NCBI RefSeq assembly: GCF_000619945.1
Contig: NZ_JHVC01000002.1
Span: 372,001 to 436,000 of the forward strand
Direction: 5' to 3'
Length of the DNA: 64,000 bases
Source of the DNA: Clostridium lundense DSM 17049
GTDB taxonomy: Bacteria; Bacillota; Clostridia; Clostridiales; Clostridiaceae
Below are positions 25,073 through 34,211 of this stretch, one piece after another. The notes beneath the pieces were generated by a model. That model searched no databases. It was given only the letters and a program-made list of their open reading frames with translations, and was not told the DNA's origin. The translations under genes and the position numbers were made by a program. The number at the start of each line of letters is the position of its first letter. The first letter of the stretch is position 1.

Positions 25073-28000
25073 ATGAGTAAAAGAAGCCACAAAGCACTAG
25101 CAAGTGCTACAGTTATGAGCTTAATATTAACTTCAACTTTAACTGCTACAAATGTACAAGCGGCAGCTACAGTTGAAAGAGCAGGGGGTAGCGATAGATT
25201 AGCTACTGCTCAGGAAGTTGCAAAACAGATATTTGGAAAGGCAGAAACAGTTGTATTAGTTAATGGATATGGATATGCTGACGCAGTAAGTGCTACACCA
25301 CTTGCTAAAGCATTAAATGCACCAATACTTTTAACTAATGATGCTGAAAAACCATCAGCAGACTTATTAGCTAGCTTAACTTCATTAGAAGCTAAGAAAG
25401 TAGTTATAGTTGGTGGTACTGGAGTTGTTAAGACAGCTTTAGAAACTGAATTAGCAAAATCATTCACAGTAGAAAGAATTTCAGGATCAAACAGATATGC
25501 AACAAACGCTAATGTAGCTAAGAAAGTATTAGAACTTACAAAAGCTACTAAAGGTGTTCTTGTAAGTGCAGCAGGATACGCTGATGCTTTATCAGTAGCT
25601 TCCATAGCAGCAGCTAAAGGAATGCCAGTATTATTTGGAAACGCAGCAGAAGTTCCAGCAGAAGTTAAAGAAGCTGCTAAAGGATTACAATTAGTAGCAG
25701 TTGGTGGAGCAGGCGTTTTACCAGACAGCGTTATATCATCAGTAAGTGCTACAAGAATAGCAAACGGTGCTGATAGATTTGATACTAACTTAAAAGTATT
25801 AGATTACTTCAAAGAAGATTTAAAAGATGTTAAAAATATATTCATGGCAGCAGGTGGAAGATCTGGAGACAGAAACTTCGCAGATGCTTTAGTTGCATCA
25901 GCAGCAGCTGCTAAATATGGTGCACCAGTTGTTCTTACTGGATATGGTGCAAATGATACTCAAGTATCAGCAGCTACTAAATACGTAAAAGACCATATGA
26001 AAGATGATACTAAGGTTACTATCGTTGGTGGAGAAGCTTCAGTAAGCAAGGACATAGAAAATGATGTAAAAGGTGAAAAAACAGACAACAAAACAGAAGT
26101 TGGCAGCATGGAAGCTTTAAACTTAAATCAGGTAAAAGTTGTATTTGATTCTAAAGTTGATGAAGATACAGCTGAAAGTGTAGCTAACTATGAAATAGAT
26201 GGAGAACAGTTAAATTCAGATAAAGCTGTAGCTGATCTTCAAGATGATGGAAGAACAGTTATAATAACTTTAGCTAGGGTTGAGTCACAAGAAAAGACTA
26301 AAACAATTAAAGTTAGAAAAGGTATTTTAAGTGAAGATAGATCTAAACTTGTTCCAGAAGCAGAAAAGAAAGTTACTTTCAAAGATACATCTGCACCAAC
26401 AGTAAAGAGTGTATCAGCAAAAGGTAACAGCAAGTTAACAGTGGAATTCTCAGAAGCTGTATTTGCAGAAGGTTCTACTGAAGAAGCAGCTGTTAAAACC
26501 TTAGCTCAGCAGTTAGAAGTAAATGGAGAAACTATTGATTCAATAGGATATAATACTGATATGAAAGATGGTAAGTTATTATATACTAAATTAAAGAATT
26601 CAATAAAAGCTTCAAATGGAACAGCTGGATACTATGTAAATAAAGTTGAATTCTACTTTGATTCAGCTTTAGAAGATGGCGATAATAAATTAAAGGCTCC
26701 AGAAGGAAAGAAAGATTCTTACCTAGTAGATGCAGCTGGATGGATCATGAAAGAATCTACAACAGAATTCAAAGTTGAAAAAGTAACTGGAAGACCACAG
26801 GTTAAATCAGTAACAGGTTCAACTGATGGTAAAGTATACATCAATTTTGATAGACCTATGGACAAGAAGACAGCAAGTGATGTAAAGAACTTCCAATTAA
26901 ATGGTAGTGATTTAAGTGGTACTGACGTTAAAGCAGAAACTAAAGAAGGAGATACTCAGATAAAATTATCAGGAGTTGAGAAGATTTTAACAGGATCAAA
27001 TACTGTTACAATACTTGACAAAGTTAAAGATGCTTATGGTAATAAAGTAGATGATAATACAAGAGTATCATTCACTGCTGAAAAGGATAGTGTTAAACCA
27101 AAAGTTAATTATGTATTAACTGTTGATGATTCAACTATAAGAGTTATATTCAGTAAGGATGTAAAGAAGAGCGTTGCTCAAAATACATCAAATTATACAT
27201 TGAAAGATTCAAAGGGAAATAAGGTTTCTATTGAAGAACCAAAGCAAGTTGCCGGATGCGATGATATGTATGATATCACATTAAAAGATGGTAAAAAATT
27301 AGGTGGATCAAAATATACACTTAAAATTGAAAATATCATCGACTTAGCTGGAAATATTATGGATGAAGCAACATTCCCAATAAACGGATCAGATGTTGTT
27401 CCAACTATAAAGAAAGTTGTAACTGTAAAGGGAGAAAAGAATAGACATAAAGCAGTTGTTATATTTGATCAGGAAATGAAAGTATCAACTATAAATAAAC
27501 TTGAAAGTTACAAATACAAAGATGCAGATGACAAAGTTAAAGTATTACCATCAGATTCAAAAATATCAGTAGCATCAGATAATAAGACTGTAACAATTGA
27601 ATTCCCAGAAGATAGTTACAAAGTTCTTACACCTGATACTAATACTAGCAAATCCAATACAGTAAAGAGCATAATTATTACAAAAGATGTTGAATCCATA
27701 AATGGAGTTAAGATGGATGCTGATGAAACAGTGAAAATACAAGAAGCTGATAGTAAATCAACAGTTAACTTAGCAAGCGATCCAGTAACTCTTAAAGACA
27801 ATGACGGTGGAGATGATGCAATAGTTCAACTTAGATTTGATGGTGCTGTTGATAAAGTTGAGAGTAAAACAAGCTTCACATTTGTAGATGGAAGTAAGGA
27901 AGATGCTGTTCCTGGTAGAGCTGTACCAACTAGTGTGACTGCAAGAGGTGAAATTGTTGAGTTTAGATTTACAGATAAAGATGCAGAACTAGTTAAAGCT

Positions 28001-29185
28001 TTTGGTGTAGACTTAAAGATGGATACACAAGGAACAATTAGAGATTATGCAGGACAACCAATAGACTTTACTTCCCCAACAAAAGTTGATACAAATGAAA
28101 TAGCTCCAAGATTATCTTATGCTAAGAGTAATGACTATATTAAAATTAATGAACAAGATGAGTTTAAGACTTGGTTTACTGATGCAGATCAAGATACAGT
28201 AACTATAAAGTTCAATACTAAAATAGATCCATATAGTATAAATAAAGATGACTTTACATTTGTAAGCAATTCACAATCTAAATTAAAAGTAGCTGGTCAT
28301 CCAATAGTAAAAGGTAATACAGTAACTTATGAGTTCGAAGAGGACATAAAAATTAATGAAGAAATAACAATAAAAGTTGCTGATAGCCAGAATATCAAGA
28401 GCGATGAAGATGATAATGGCGATAAAGTTAAATACGTTCCTCAATCAGCTGAAAAGGGAGAAGGACTTAAATTTAAAGTTGTTAAAGGAACTTTAGTTAA
28501 CGCAGAAAAAGTAACAGTAGAAGGACCTAAAGAAGTTGTTATTGGTCAAAATATAACATTAAAAGCAACAGTAACTCCAGATAATGCTACAGACAAAACA
28601 GTTACTTGGACATCAAAGAATAAGGATATAGCTACAGTTGATGAAAATGGTAAAGTTACTGGAGTAAAAGAAGGAACAGCTATTATTGTTGCTAAATCAG
28701 GAGATGCAGAATGCCAATACACAGTATCAGTTAATAAAGCTGTAACAGATAAAGATATAGCAGATAAAGTAACAGCAGCAATAACTGAACTACCAGCAGT
28801 AGATAAGTTAACAGTAGCTGATAAAGATAAAGTAGTAGCAGCAAGAGCAGCTTATGATAAATTAACAGATGCTCAGAAAAAATTAGTAACAAATCTTACT
28901 GTCTTAGAAGCAGCAGAAAAGAAAATTGCTGATTTAGAAAAGCCAACTACTCCTACAGAAGTAACAGCAACAGTTGTTAAAACTGAGAAGAATGTACCTA
29001 TGCTTGGATCAACAAAGGTATATGTAAAATTAAATGGAGCTACTGATTTAACAAAGTATACTGTAACAATTAAAGGAGAAAATGCAACATTAGAAGGAGA
29101 TATGTTCTCAGCAGCAGTAGTGGGTACTTTTGAAGTAAGCGAGATTGTTGTAGCTAGTGATGTAGTAGTTACTCCAGTAAAATAG
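25073..29185 (+). CDS. slpA: Major S-layer protein with three CWB2 repeats
   Basis: A 1370-residue (about 147 kDa) exported surface protein. Signal peptide to about residue 31; three cell-wall-binding-type-2 repeats at about 33-125, 130-225 and 228-330, with the ER(I)xGxxRYAT and NGYGYADAVS motifs that anchor such proteins to wall polymer; a series of Ig-like Big/SbsA-type domains from about 345 to 1140; a Big_2 domain at about 1142-1223; a charged helical FIVAR-like stretch to about 1300; and a short beta tail. The strong GAGGAGGT site, extended -10 promoter and long leader suit very high expression. S-layer proteins of C. tetani are of this size and design. Confidence 0.93.
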   Translation: MSKRSHKALASATVMSLILTSTLTATNVQAAATVERAGGSDRLATAQEVAKQIFGKAETVVLVNGYGYADAVSATPLAKALNAPILLTNDAEKPSADLLASLTSLEAKKVVIVGGTGVVKTALETELAKSFTVERISGSNRYATNANVAKKVLELTKATKGVLVSAAGYADALSVASIAAAKGMPVLFGNAAEVPAEVKEAAKGLQLVAVGGAGVLPDSVISSVSATRIANGADRFDTNLKVLDYFKEDLKDVKNIFMAAGGRSGDRNFADALVASAAAAKYGAPVVLTGYGANDTQVSAATKYVKDHMKDDTKVTIVGGEASVSKDIENDVKGEKTDNKTEVGSMEALNLNQVKVVFDSKVDEDTAESVANYEIDGEQLNSDKAVADLQDDGRTVIITLARVESQEKTKTIKVRKGILSEDRSKLVPEAEKKVTFKDTSAPTVKSVSAKGNSKLTVEFSEAVFAEGSTEEAAVKTLAQQLEVNGETIDSIGYNTDMKDGKLLYTKLKNSIKASNGTAGYYVNKVEFYFDSALEDGDNKLKAPEGKKDSYLVDAAGWIMKESTTEFKVEKVTGRPQVKSVTGSTDGKVYINFDRPMDKKTASDVKNFQLNGSDLSGTDVKAETKEGDTQIKLSGVEKILTGSNTVTILDKVKDAYGNKVDDNTRVSFTAEKDSVKPKVNYVLTVDDSTIRVIFSKDVKKSVAQNTSNYTLKDSKGNKVSIEEPKQVAGCDDMYDITLKDGKKLGGSKYTLKIENIIDLAGNIMDEATFPINGSDVVPTIKKVVTVKGEKNRHKAVVIFDQEMKVSTINKLESYKYKDADDKVKVLPSDSKISVASDNKTVTIEFPEDSYKVLTPDTNTSKSNTVKSIIITKDVESINGVKMDADETVKIQEADSKSTVNLASDPVTLKDNDGGDDAIVQLRFDGAVDKVESKTSFTFVDGSKEDAVPGRAVPTSVTARGEIVEFRFTDKDAELVKAFGVDLKMDTQGTIRDYAGQPIDFTSPTKVDTNEIAPRLSYAKSNDYIKINEQDEFKTWFTDADQDTVTIKFNTKIDPYSINKDDFTFVSNSQSKLKVAGHPIVKGNTVTYEFEEDIKINEEITIKVADSQNIKSDEDDNGDKVKYVPQSAEKGEGLKFKVVKGTLVNAEKVTVEGPKEVVIGQNITLKATVTPDNATDKTVTWTSKNKDIATVDENGKVTGVKEGTAIIVAKSGDAECQYTVSVNKAVTDKDIADKVTAAITELPAVDKLTVADKDKVVAARAAYDKLTDAQKKLVTNLTVLEAAEKKIADLEKPTTPTEVTATVVKTEKNVPMLGSTKVYVKLNGATDLTKYTVTIKGENATLEGDMFSAAVVGTFEVSEIVVASDVVVTPVK

Positions 29186-29207
29186 TTTATAAAAATTAAA
29201 TTGTTAG

Positions 29208-29238
29208 GTTTTGGAGATTTGTATATAATCTCCAAAAC
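29208..29238 (+). terminator. Hairpin after slpA, weak terminator or attenuator
   Basis: GTTTTGGAGAT/ATCTCCAAAAC, perfect 11 bp, loop of 9, but only a short T-run follows, so partial read-through into the next gene is likely. Confidence 0.6.
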
Positions 29239-29273
29239 TTAAAATTAAATAAACTAATATAAAGGATGATATT

Positions 29274-29714
29274 GTGATAAAAAGTATAAAGGCATCTATA
29301 ATATCACTATGTTTGGCATTATTAACAATAAATCCTGTTTTAGCAGCTTCAACAGATTTACTTGTTGAAACTAAGGCAGGACAACATTATCAATATAATA
29401 TGGTTCAATTAATTAGATCATATAATAATGATAAAAAGCTTTTTACTGATTTCGAAGAGAAATTAGCAATTGGTCAAGTAAAGGCTTATTATGATAATAA
29501 AGTAAATGAATATGTAGATTTCTCAAAAATAGTAAGATCATATAATGAAAATAGAGATCAATTTGACTTAAATAAGTTTACTGAAAATGCAAAATATGAT
29601 GATATGATATTTATAAGTGATATGATCCAGACCATGATAGAAGAAAATGGTGAAGTAAAAGAAGGACAAATTATAAAAAACGAAGAGCGTTTTGATGTAA
29701 TGAGAATTTATTAG
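29274..29714 (+). CDS. Small secreted protein downstream of slpA
   Basis: A 146-residue exported protein with a signal peptide (cleavage near VLAAS, residue 25). GTG start with AAAGGATGAT upstream. Two related segments, VQLIRSYNNDKKLF and SKIVRSYNENRDQF, indicate an internal duplication. The region is otherwise helical and acidic. It follows slpA by 88 bases and could be co-transcribed through the weak hairpin, hinting at a role with the S-layer. No family recognised. Confidence 0.7.
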   Translation: MIKSIKASIISLCLALLTINPVLAASTDLLVETKAGQHYQYNMVQLIRSYNNDKKLFTDFEEKLAIGQVKAYYDNKVNEYVDFSKIVRSYNENRDQFDLNKFTENAKYDDMIFISDMIQTMIEENGEVKEGQIIKNEERFDVMRIY

Positions 29715-29852
29715 AGAAATCTGACCCTAAGGGTTTTCTAAGATCCGTGGGGGATGTGAACAAGAGATGGATAGCCTTTTGGGTATCCTTCTCAAATTTA
29801 GATAAATGAGCGGAAATTAAATAATTGACAGTTAAGAATGGACAATAAAAAC
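29715..29852. other. Structured non-coding stretch of unknown type
   Basis: Directly after the small secreted protein, ACCC-TAA-GGGT (29724 area) and GAGATGGATAGCC/GGGTATCCTTCTC (29764-29792) form nested hairpins; then TTGACAGTTAAGAATG near 29824 resembles the outer arm of repeat element 9. It looks like part of an RNA gene, a 3' mRNA structure or the end of a lost element. I cannot name it. Confidence 0.35.
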
Positions 29853-29952
29853 CTATCAAATCCGAAACCTATCAAAATAAATTCAAATCAAAAATCATAA
29901 AATAGTCAGTTCACATCAATGACTGAAAAATTTAATACATACATTTCATAGG

Positions 29953-29986
29953 GAACTAATCCTTTTTGGGGGATTAGTTCTTTTTG
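29953..29986 (+). terminator. Intrinsic terminator upstream of the propeller protein
   Basis: GAACTAATCC/GGATTAGTTC stem, loop TTTTTGGG, then TTTTT. The rest of 29853-30191 is AT-rich with no gene that I can see. Confidence 0.85.
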
Positions 29987-30191
29987 TGTTGTATATACAA
30001 CGGACAGTGAAATTAATATTTAATAAAATTGAAATCATATATTTTAAAAGAGAAAATTTAAAATCACAGTGGTTATAGATAAATGAGTTTTATTGAAATA
30101 TGATGAAAAATATGTTGATTACGGGGTAAATTTATAATAATATATATAATGGTTAATTATGCTAAAGATGAAACGTGGAGGAGAGAAGAGA

Positions 30192-31946
30192 ATGAAAAAG
30201 AACTTTCAACTAATGTTATTAATGCTATGTATGACTTTGATTTTAAGTGTACAAGTATCAGCAAAAAGTTTTGTTATAACCGACGAAAAGCATAGTGTGG
30301 CTTCAAACAAAATATGGACAATAGAATTTACTCATGTAGTAAAGTTTGATGAACAAACTAAGGTAAATATTACAGTAAAGGATAGCAAAGGACAGTCTGT
30401 TCCTGTAACATTAAAACTTGGGGAAGATAAAAAAACGGTATTAGTTTTACCTCCGGAAGGTGGATATAAAATGGGAGAAAGTTATATACTATCATTAAAT
30501 GATAATGTTAGAAATGATAAGGATGTAAAACTAAAGAGAAATGTATATTTGAATTTTATAATAGAAAATTCTGCAGCGATAGAACAGGATGGAATATTTG
30601 GAAATACAATTGGAAATAGTATAAATGATTCTTGGGTAGCTGAAGATGCTAATAATGTTTACTTTATATGTGGACAATATTCAAATACATTTGAAGGATA
30701 TATAGGCAAATATAATAAAAATACTAAGGAAGTAACTAGATTTACTGATAAAGAGGTAACGGATGTATCAGGAATAAATGTGGTTAAAGATAATATATAT
30801 TACAAAGTTTATGAACAAGATATAAATGGTATAAATCCAGATAATTCATATATTTATAACTTATATAAAATGAGTACAAGTGGTGGAGAGGGTAAAAAGA
30901 TAGTTGAAGGTGTATGGCAGTATATAGCTTCAGATAAAAATATTTATTATGTAAGTATGGTTGATAATTATAAGCTTTGTAGATGTGATATAAATGGACA
31001 AAATAAAGTTGTAATTACAGAAGATCCTGTAGAATTTTTTAATGTGGTAGGGGATAAGATAGTTTATACTAAAAGAGAAAGAAAAGAAATACATAATGGA
31101 TTTAATTCAAAATTTTTAGGAGCTATTTATAAAATAAATTTAGATGGATCTAATAAAATAGTACTTACAGAAAAAGAAGCACATAATATAATTACTGTAG
31201 GTAATGATGTTTATTACATTAACTATTCAGATAATAATAAAATTTATAAAGTATCATTAGATGGTAGTAATGACATAAAAGTAAGCGATAATAAAGCAGA
31301 ATATATGAATATAAATGATGGATGGATATACTTTGCTAATGAATCAGCTTCCAAAACTATTTATGTAGGAAGTGAATCAATTCCAAAACAAGTAGGTACT
31401 TTATATAAGATGAAAATAGATGGAACAGAAAGTACTGAATTAAATAAGGAATATTTTAGAGGAATAAATGTTTTAAATGATGCCATATATTATAATTTAT
31501 ATGATGATAATGGAAGCATGAATTGGGAAATTAGAATGAGAATAGGAAAAGATGGACAGAATCAACAAGAATATTGGAAATATTTAAATGGATCCAGTAA
31601 TATAAATATAGATTCTGTAGTGAAACTAGAAAGTGGAATAATAAATATACATTATAAGAATCCTGGAACAGAACAAAGTGCAACAGTTATGGATTTAGAT
31701 ATAAATAAGTTACCTTTAGATATAAAAAATAAAGTAAAAGCTTTTGTTTTGATTACTACTCCATATGATTATGAGTTAGATAGATTAAAGAGTATAGCAT
31801 CAGAAATTCCTGACAGAACTCCTTTAATTACTCATTTTGAAATGCTTAATTTTGAAGAACCTGGAATGACTAGACATGACTATGGAACTGTAATGTTATT
31901 TGATGAAAAGAATAACATGATAGCATATTATACAGCAAGAATTTAA
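30192..31946 (+). CDS. Secreted beta-propeller protein (DUF5050-type) with Ig-like N-terminus
   Basis: A 584-residue exported protein. Signal peptide (about residues 1-24, ending SVQVSAKS), an SbsA-type Ig-like domain with IEFTHVVKF (about 30-120), then a DUF5050-like propeller formed from repeats such as LYKMSTSGG, LCRCDINGQ, IYKINLDGS, IYKVSLDGS and LYKMKIDGT. I start it at the ATG at 30192, about 7 bases after GGAGGAGA; the frame from 30159 has no ribosome site. Likely a surface protein of the S-layer island. Ligand unknown. Confidence 0.8.
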   Translation: MKKNFQLMLLMLCMTLILSVQVSAKSFVITDEKHSVASNKIWTIEFTHVVKFDEQTKVNITVKDSKGQSVPVTLKLGEDKKTVLVLPPEGGYKMGESYILSLNDNVRNDKDVKLKRNVYLNFIIENSAAIEQDGIFGNTIGNSINDSWVAEDANNVYFICGQYSNTFEGYIGKYNKNTKEVTRFTDKEVTDVSGINVVKDNIYYKVYEQDINGINPDNSYIYNLYKMSTSGGEGKKIVEGVWQYIASDKNIYYVSMVDNYKLCRCDINGQNKVVITEDPVEFFNVVGDKIVYTKRERKEIHNGFNSKFLGAIYKINLDGSNKIVLTEKEAHNIITVGNDVYYINYSDNNKIYKVSLDGSNDIKVSDNKAEYMNINDGWIYFANESASKTIYVGSESIPKQVGTLYKMKIDGTESTELNKEYFRGINVLNDAIYYNLYDDNGSMNWEIRMRIGKDGQNQQEYWKYLNGSSNINIDSVVKLESGIINIHYKNPGTEQSATVMDLDINKLPLDIKNKVKAFVLITTPYDYELDRLKSIASEIPDRTPLITHFEMLNFEEPGMTRHDYGTVMLFDEKNNMIAYYTARI

Positions 31947-31980
31947 TGCTTGAGGATAAAAATAGAGGAAGATAAATGAA

Positions 31981-32015
31981 AGAAGGGTAAACTAAAGAGT
32001 TTATCCTTCTTTTGT
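31981..32015 (+). terminator. Intrinsic terminator after the propeller gene
   Basis: AGAAGGGTAAACT pairs with AGTTTATCCTTCT (one G-U), then TTTTG. Confidence 0.82.
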
Positions 32016-32047
32016 ATTCTAGATACAGGATATATAACATAAATCTC

Positions 32048-32076
32048 TTGAATAACTTAATGAAAACAGGTATATT
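32048..32076 (+). promoter_or_regulatory. Sigma-A promoter of the second CWB2 gene
   Basis: TTGAAT, exact 17-base spacer, TATATT. The transcript would have a leader of about 150 bases with a GCTTC...GAAGC hairpin (about 32088-32136, T-rich 3' side) and the AAAAAGTGC/GCACTTT hairpin at 32197-32215. Confidence 0.6.
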
Positions 32077-32236
32077 ATATAAAGAAGCTTCTCTATGTGG
32101 TAAAATTTACTGATGGGGAAGCATATATTTTTATTTTTTCAATTTTAAATTTTTCTGTAATATTAATGAATAAAATTAGTTGTGTTATTGTTAATTAAAA
32201 AGTGCATTGCACTTTAGTAATATGGGAGGTCTTTTC

Positions 32237-34048
32237 ATGAAAAAGAGAAATAAAAAAGCACTTGTAAGTAGTCTTGTTACTACATTTATTTTAACATCTA
32301 CATTAGTACCATTAACAAAGGCTAAGGCGGCAACATCAGTAGAAAGAATGTTTGGCGCAGATAGATTTGTAACAGCCCAGAATGTGGCAACACAAGCTTT
32401 TGGTAAAGCTGAAAATGTAGTAATTGTAAACGGACTTGGCTATGCTGATGCAGTAAGTGCAGCGCCACTTGCAAAAATATTAAATGCACCAATACTTCTA
32501 GTGGATAATACAAAAAATCCTTATGTAAGCTTGCTAGAGACTTTATGGAAGCTTGGAACAAAAAAAGTATACATAGTTGGTGGACAAGGGGTTGTAACAA
32601 AGGAATTAGAAGATAACTTAGCTAAAAGTTATGCAGTAGAAAGAATATCAGGAGATCCTAAGGATGGAAGATATGGTACAAATGCTGCAGTAGCTAAAAA
32701 GGTTTTAGAAAAAACAAATGCTACAAAGGCAATTCTTGTAAGTGCTGAAGGCTATGCAGATGCACTATCAGTAGCATCTATTGCAGCTACAAAAGGATAT
32801 CCAGTTTTATTTGGAAATAAAAATGAAGTTCCGAAGGTAGTAAAAGAAGCAGTACAGGGATTGGAAGTTAAAGCAGTAGGAGGGGAAGGTGTTCTTCCAG
32901 AGAAGGTCTTATCTCAGATAGGAGCTGAACGAATTGCTAAAGGTGCGGATAGGTTTGCTACCAATTTAAATGTATTAGATTATTTTAAAAATGAATTAAA
33001 ATTTGAGAATATATTTGTAGCTGCTGGAGGAAATGATAGTAAACATAAATTTGCAGATGCTTTAGTTGCTTCAGCGGTAGCAGCAAAATACGGATCACCA
33101 TTAGTTTTAAGTGGATTAGGTACTACAGATATAAGTAAACAGGCTGCAAATCAATATATAAAGGAAAATATGAATAGTAATAACAAGGTTACTATTGTAG
33201 GAGGAGGAGCTTCTGTAGATGCTTTTATAGAAAGTGAATTAAAAAATAAAGCAGAAGAGATAAATTCTAAAAAGGAAGAAGTAAATAACGAAAACAAAGA
33301 TGGATCAAATAATAATAATAATAAAGATGAAGCAAATAGTAACGATAAGGATGAAACAAATAATAATAAAGAACAAGGCCAAGCTAACACCTCGAAATTT
33401 AATAGTGTAGAATCAATAAAAATTTTAAGTTTACATCAAATAAAAATTAATTTTGCTAAAGAGATAAATAAAAATTTAGCAGAAAACTTAGGAGCATATC
33501 AATTAGATGGTGCTGATTTGAAGGGGAATAGTGGAACAGCTAATGTTTTAGAAGATAAAAAATCTGTTCTTATAACATTTCAAAAACCTTTGAAAGAAAG
33601 AACTAATATAACATTTACAGTTAAAGGAAACTTTATAGAGGATAAAGAAACTGGTAAGGATATAGAACAAGCAGAAAAAACATTGTTAGTAATAGACAAG
33701 AAGGAACCAACTGTGGAAAAAGTAGAAGCCATAGATAATAGCAGAATATGTATTACTTTTAGTGAGGGAGTAGATTATAAAAGTTTATCTAAGGCAAAGA
33801 ACTTTAAATTAGATGGAGAAACATTAGATTCCTCAAGGGATATTATAAAGGAAATAGGACCGATTTCTAGTATTAACAATATCAATGGTGATAATATGGA
33901 TATTGTCAATGGAATAATAATTGAAATTAAATCATCACTAAATAAGGGAAAGCATACATTAATATTTCCAGCAGACAATGATTTAAGAGTAGTAGATACT
34001 TCTAATATGCCATTGGATAAAAATGAATATATATTTGAAGTAAAGTAA
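32237..34048 (+). CDS. S-layer-like surface protein with three CWB2 repeats
   Basis: A 603-residue exported paralogue of SlpA. Signal peptide (about 1-32), three CWB2 repeats (about 34-330) with VERMFGADRFVTA and NGLGYADAVS, an Asn/Asp/Lys/Glu low-complexity linker (about 336-384), then two Ig-like SbsA/Big-type domains (about 390-603). I start at the ATG at 32237 with GGGAGGT 8 bases upstream. The anchor half is close to that of SlpA but the outer half is much shorter, so it is probably a minor S-layer-associated protein. Confidence 0.92.
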   Translation: MKKRNKKALVSSLVTTFILTSTLVPLTKAKAATSVERMFGADRFVTAQNVATQAFGKAENVVIVNGLGYADAVSAAPLAKILNAPILLVDNTKNPYVSLLETLWKLGTKKVYIVGGQGVVTKELEDNLAKSYAVERISGDPKDGRYGTNAAVAKKVLEKTNATKAILVSAEGYADALSVASIAATKGYPVLFGNKNEVPKVVKEAVQGLEVKAVGGEGVLPEKVLSQIGAERIAKGADRFATNLNVLDYFKNELKFENIFVAAGGNDSKHKFADALVASAVAAKYGSPLVLSGLGTTDISKQAANQYIKENMNSNNKVTIVGGGASVDAFIESELKNKAEEINSKKEEVNNENKDGSNNNNNKDEANSNDKDETNNNKEQGQANTSKFNSVESIKILSLHQIKINFAKEINKNLAENLGAYQLDGADLKGNSGTANVLEDKKSVLITFQKPLKERTNITFTVKGNFIEDKETGKDIEQAEKTLLVIDKKEPTVEKVEAIDNSRICITFSEGVDYKSLSKAKNFKLDGETLDSSRDIIKEIGPISSINNINGDNMDIVNGIIIEIKSSLNKGKHTLIFPADNDLRVVDTSNMPLDKNEYIFEVK

Positions 34049-34058
34049 ATTTGTTTAA

Positions 34059-34097
34059 AAAACTCTGTACATAAATGGAAAGCGTACAGAGTTTTTT
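34059..34097 (+). terminator. Intrinsic terminator after the second CWB2 gene
   Basis: AAAACTCTGTAC/GTACAGAGTTTT stem followed by further T. Confidence 0.9.
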
Positions 34098-34211
34098 ATA
34101 TTTAAGGAATTCTTAAGCAATATTTAATATTATTTATATAGAAATAAGAAATGCCATATGCTAGAATAATTTTATATGGAAATAATTTTTTATATAAAAG
34201 GGAGAGAAGTC

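Noticed and set aside
25210..25605. Long minus-strand reading frames inside slpA, the LRR genes and the exporter genes
   Set aside because: They lie fully opposite well-supported genes, lack ribosome sites and have compositions expected of reverse-strand shadows.
29671..29859. A 62-codon minus-strand reading frame across the structured region after the secreted protein
   Set aside because: It has no ribosome binding site and its codons follow the hairpins of the opposite strand; more likely antisense to a structured RNA.
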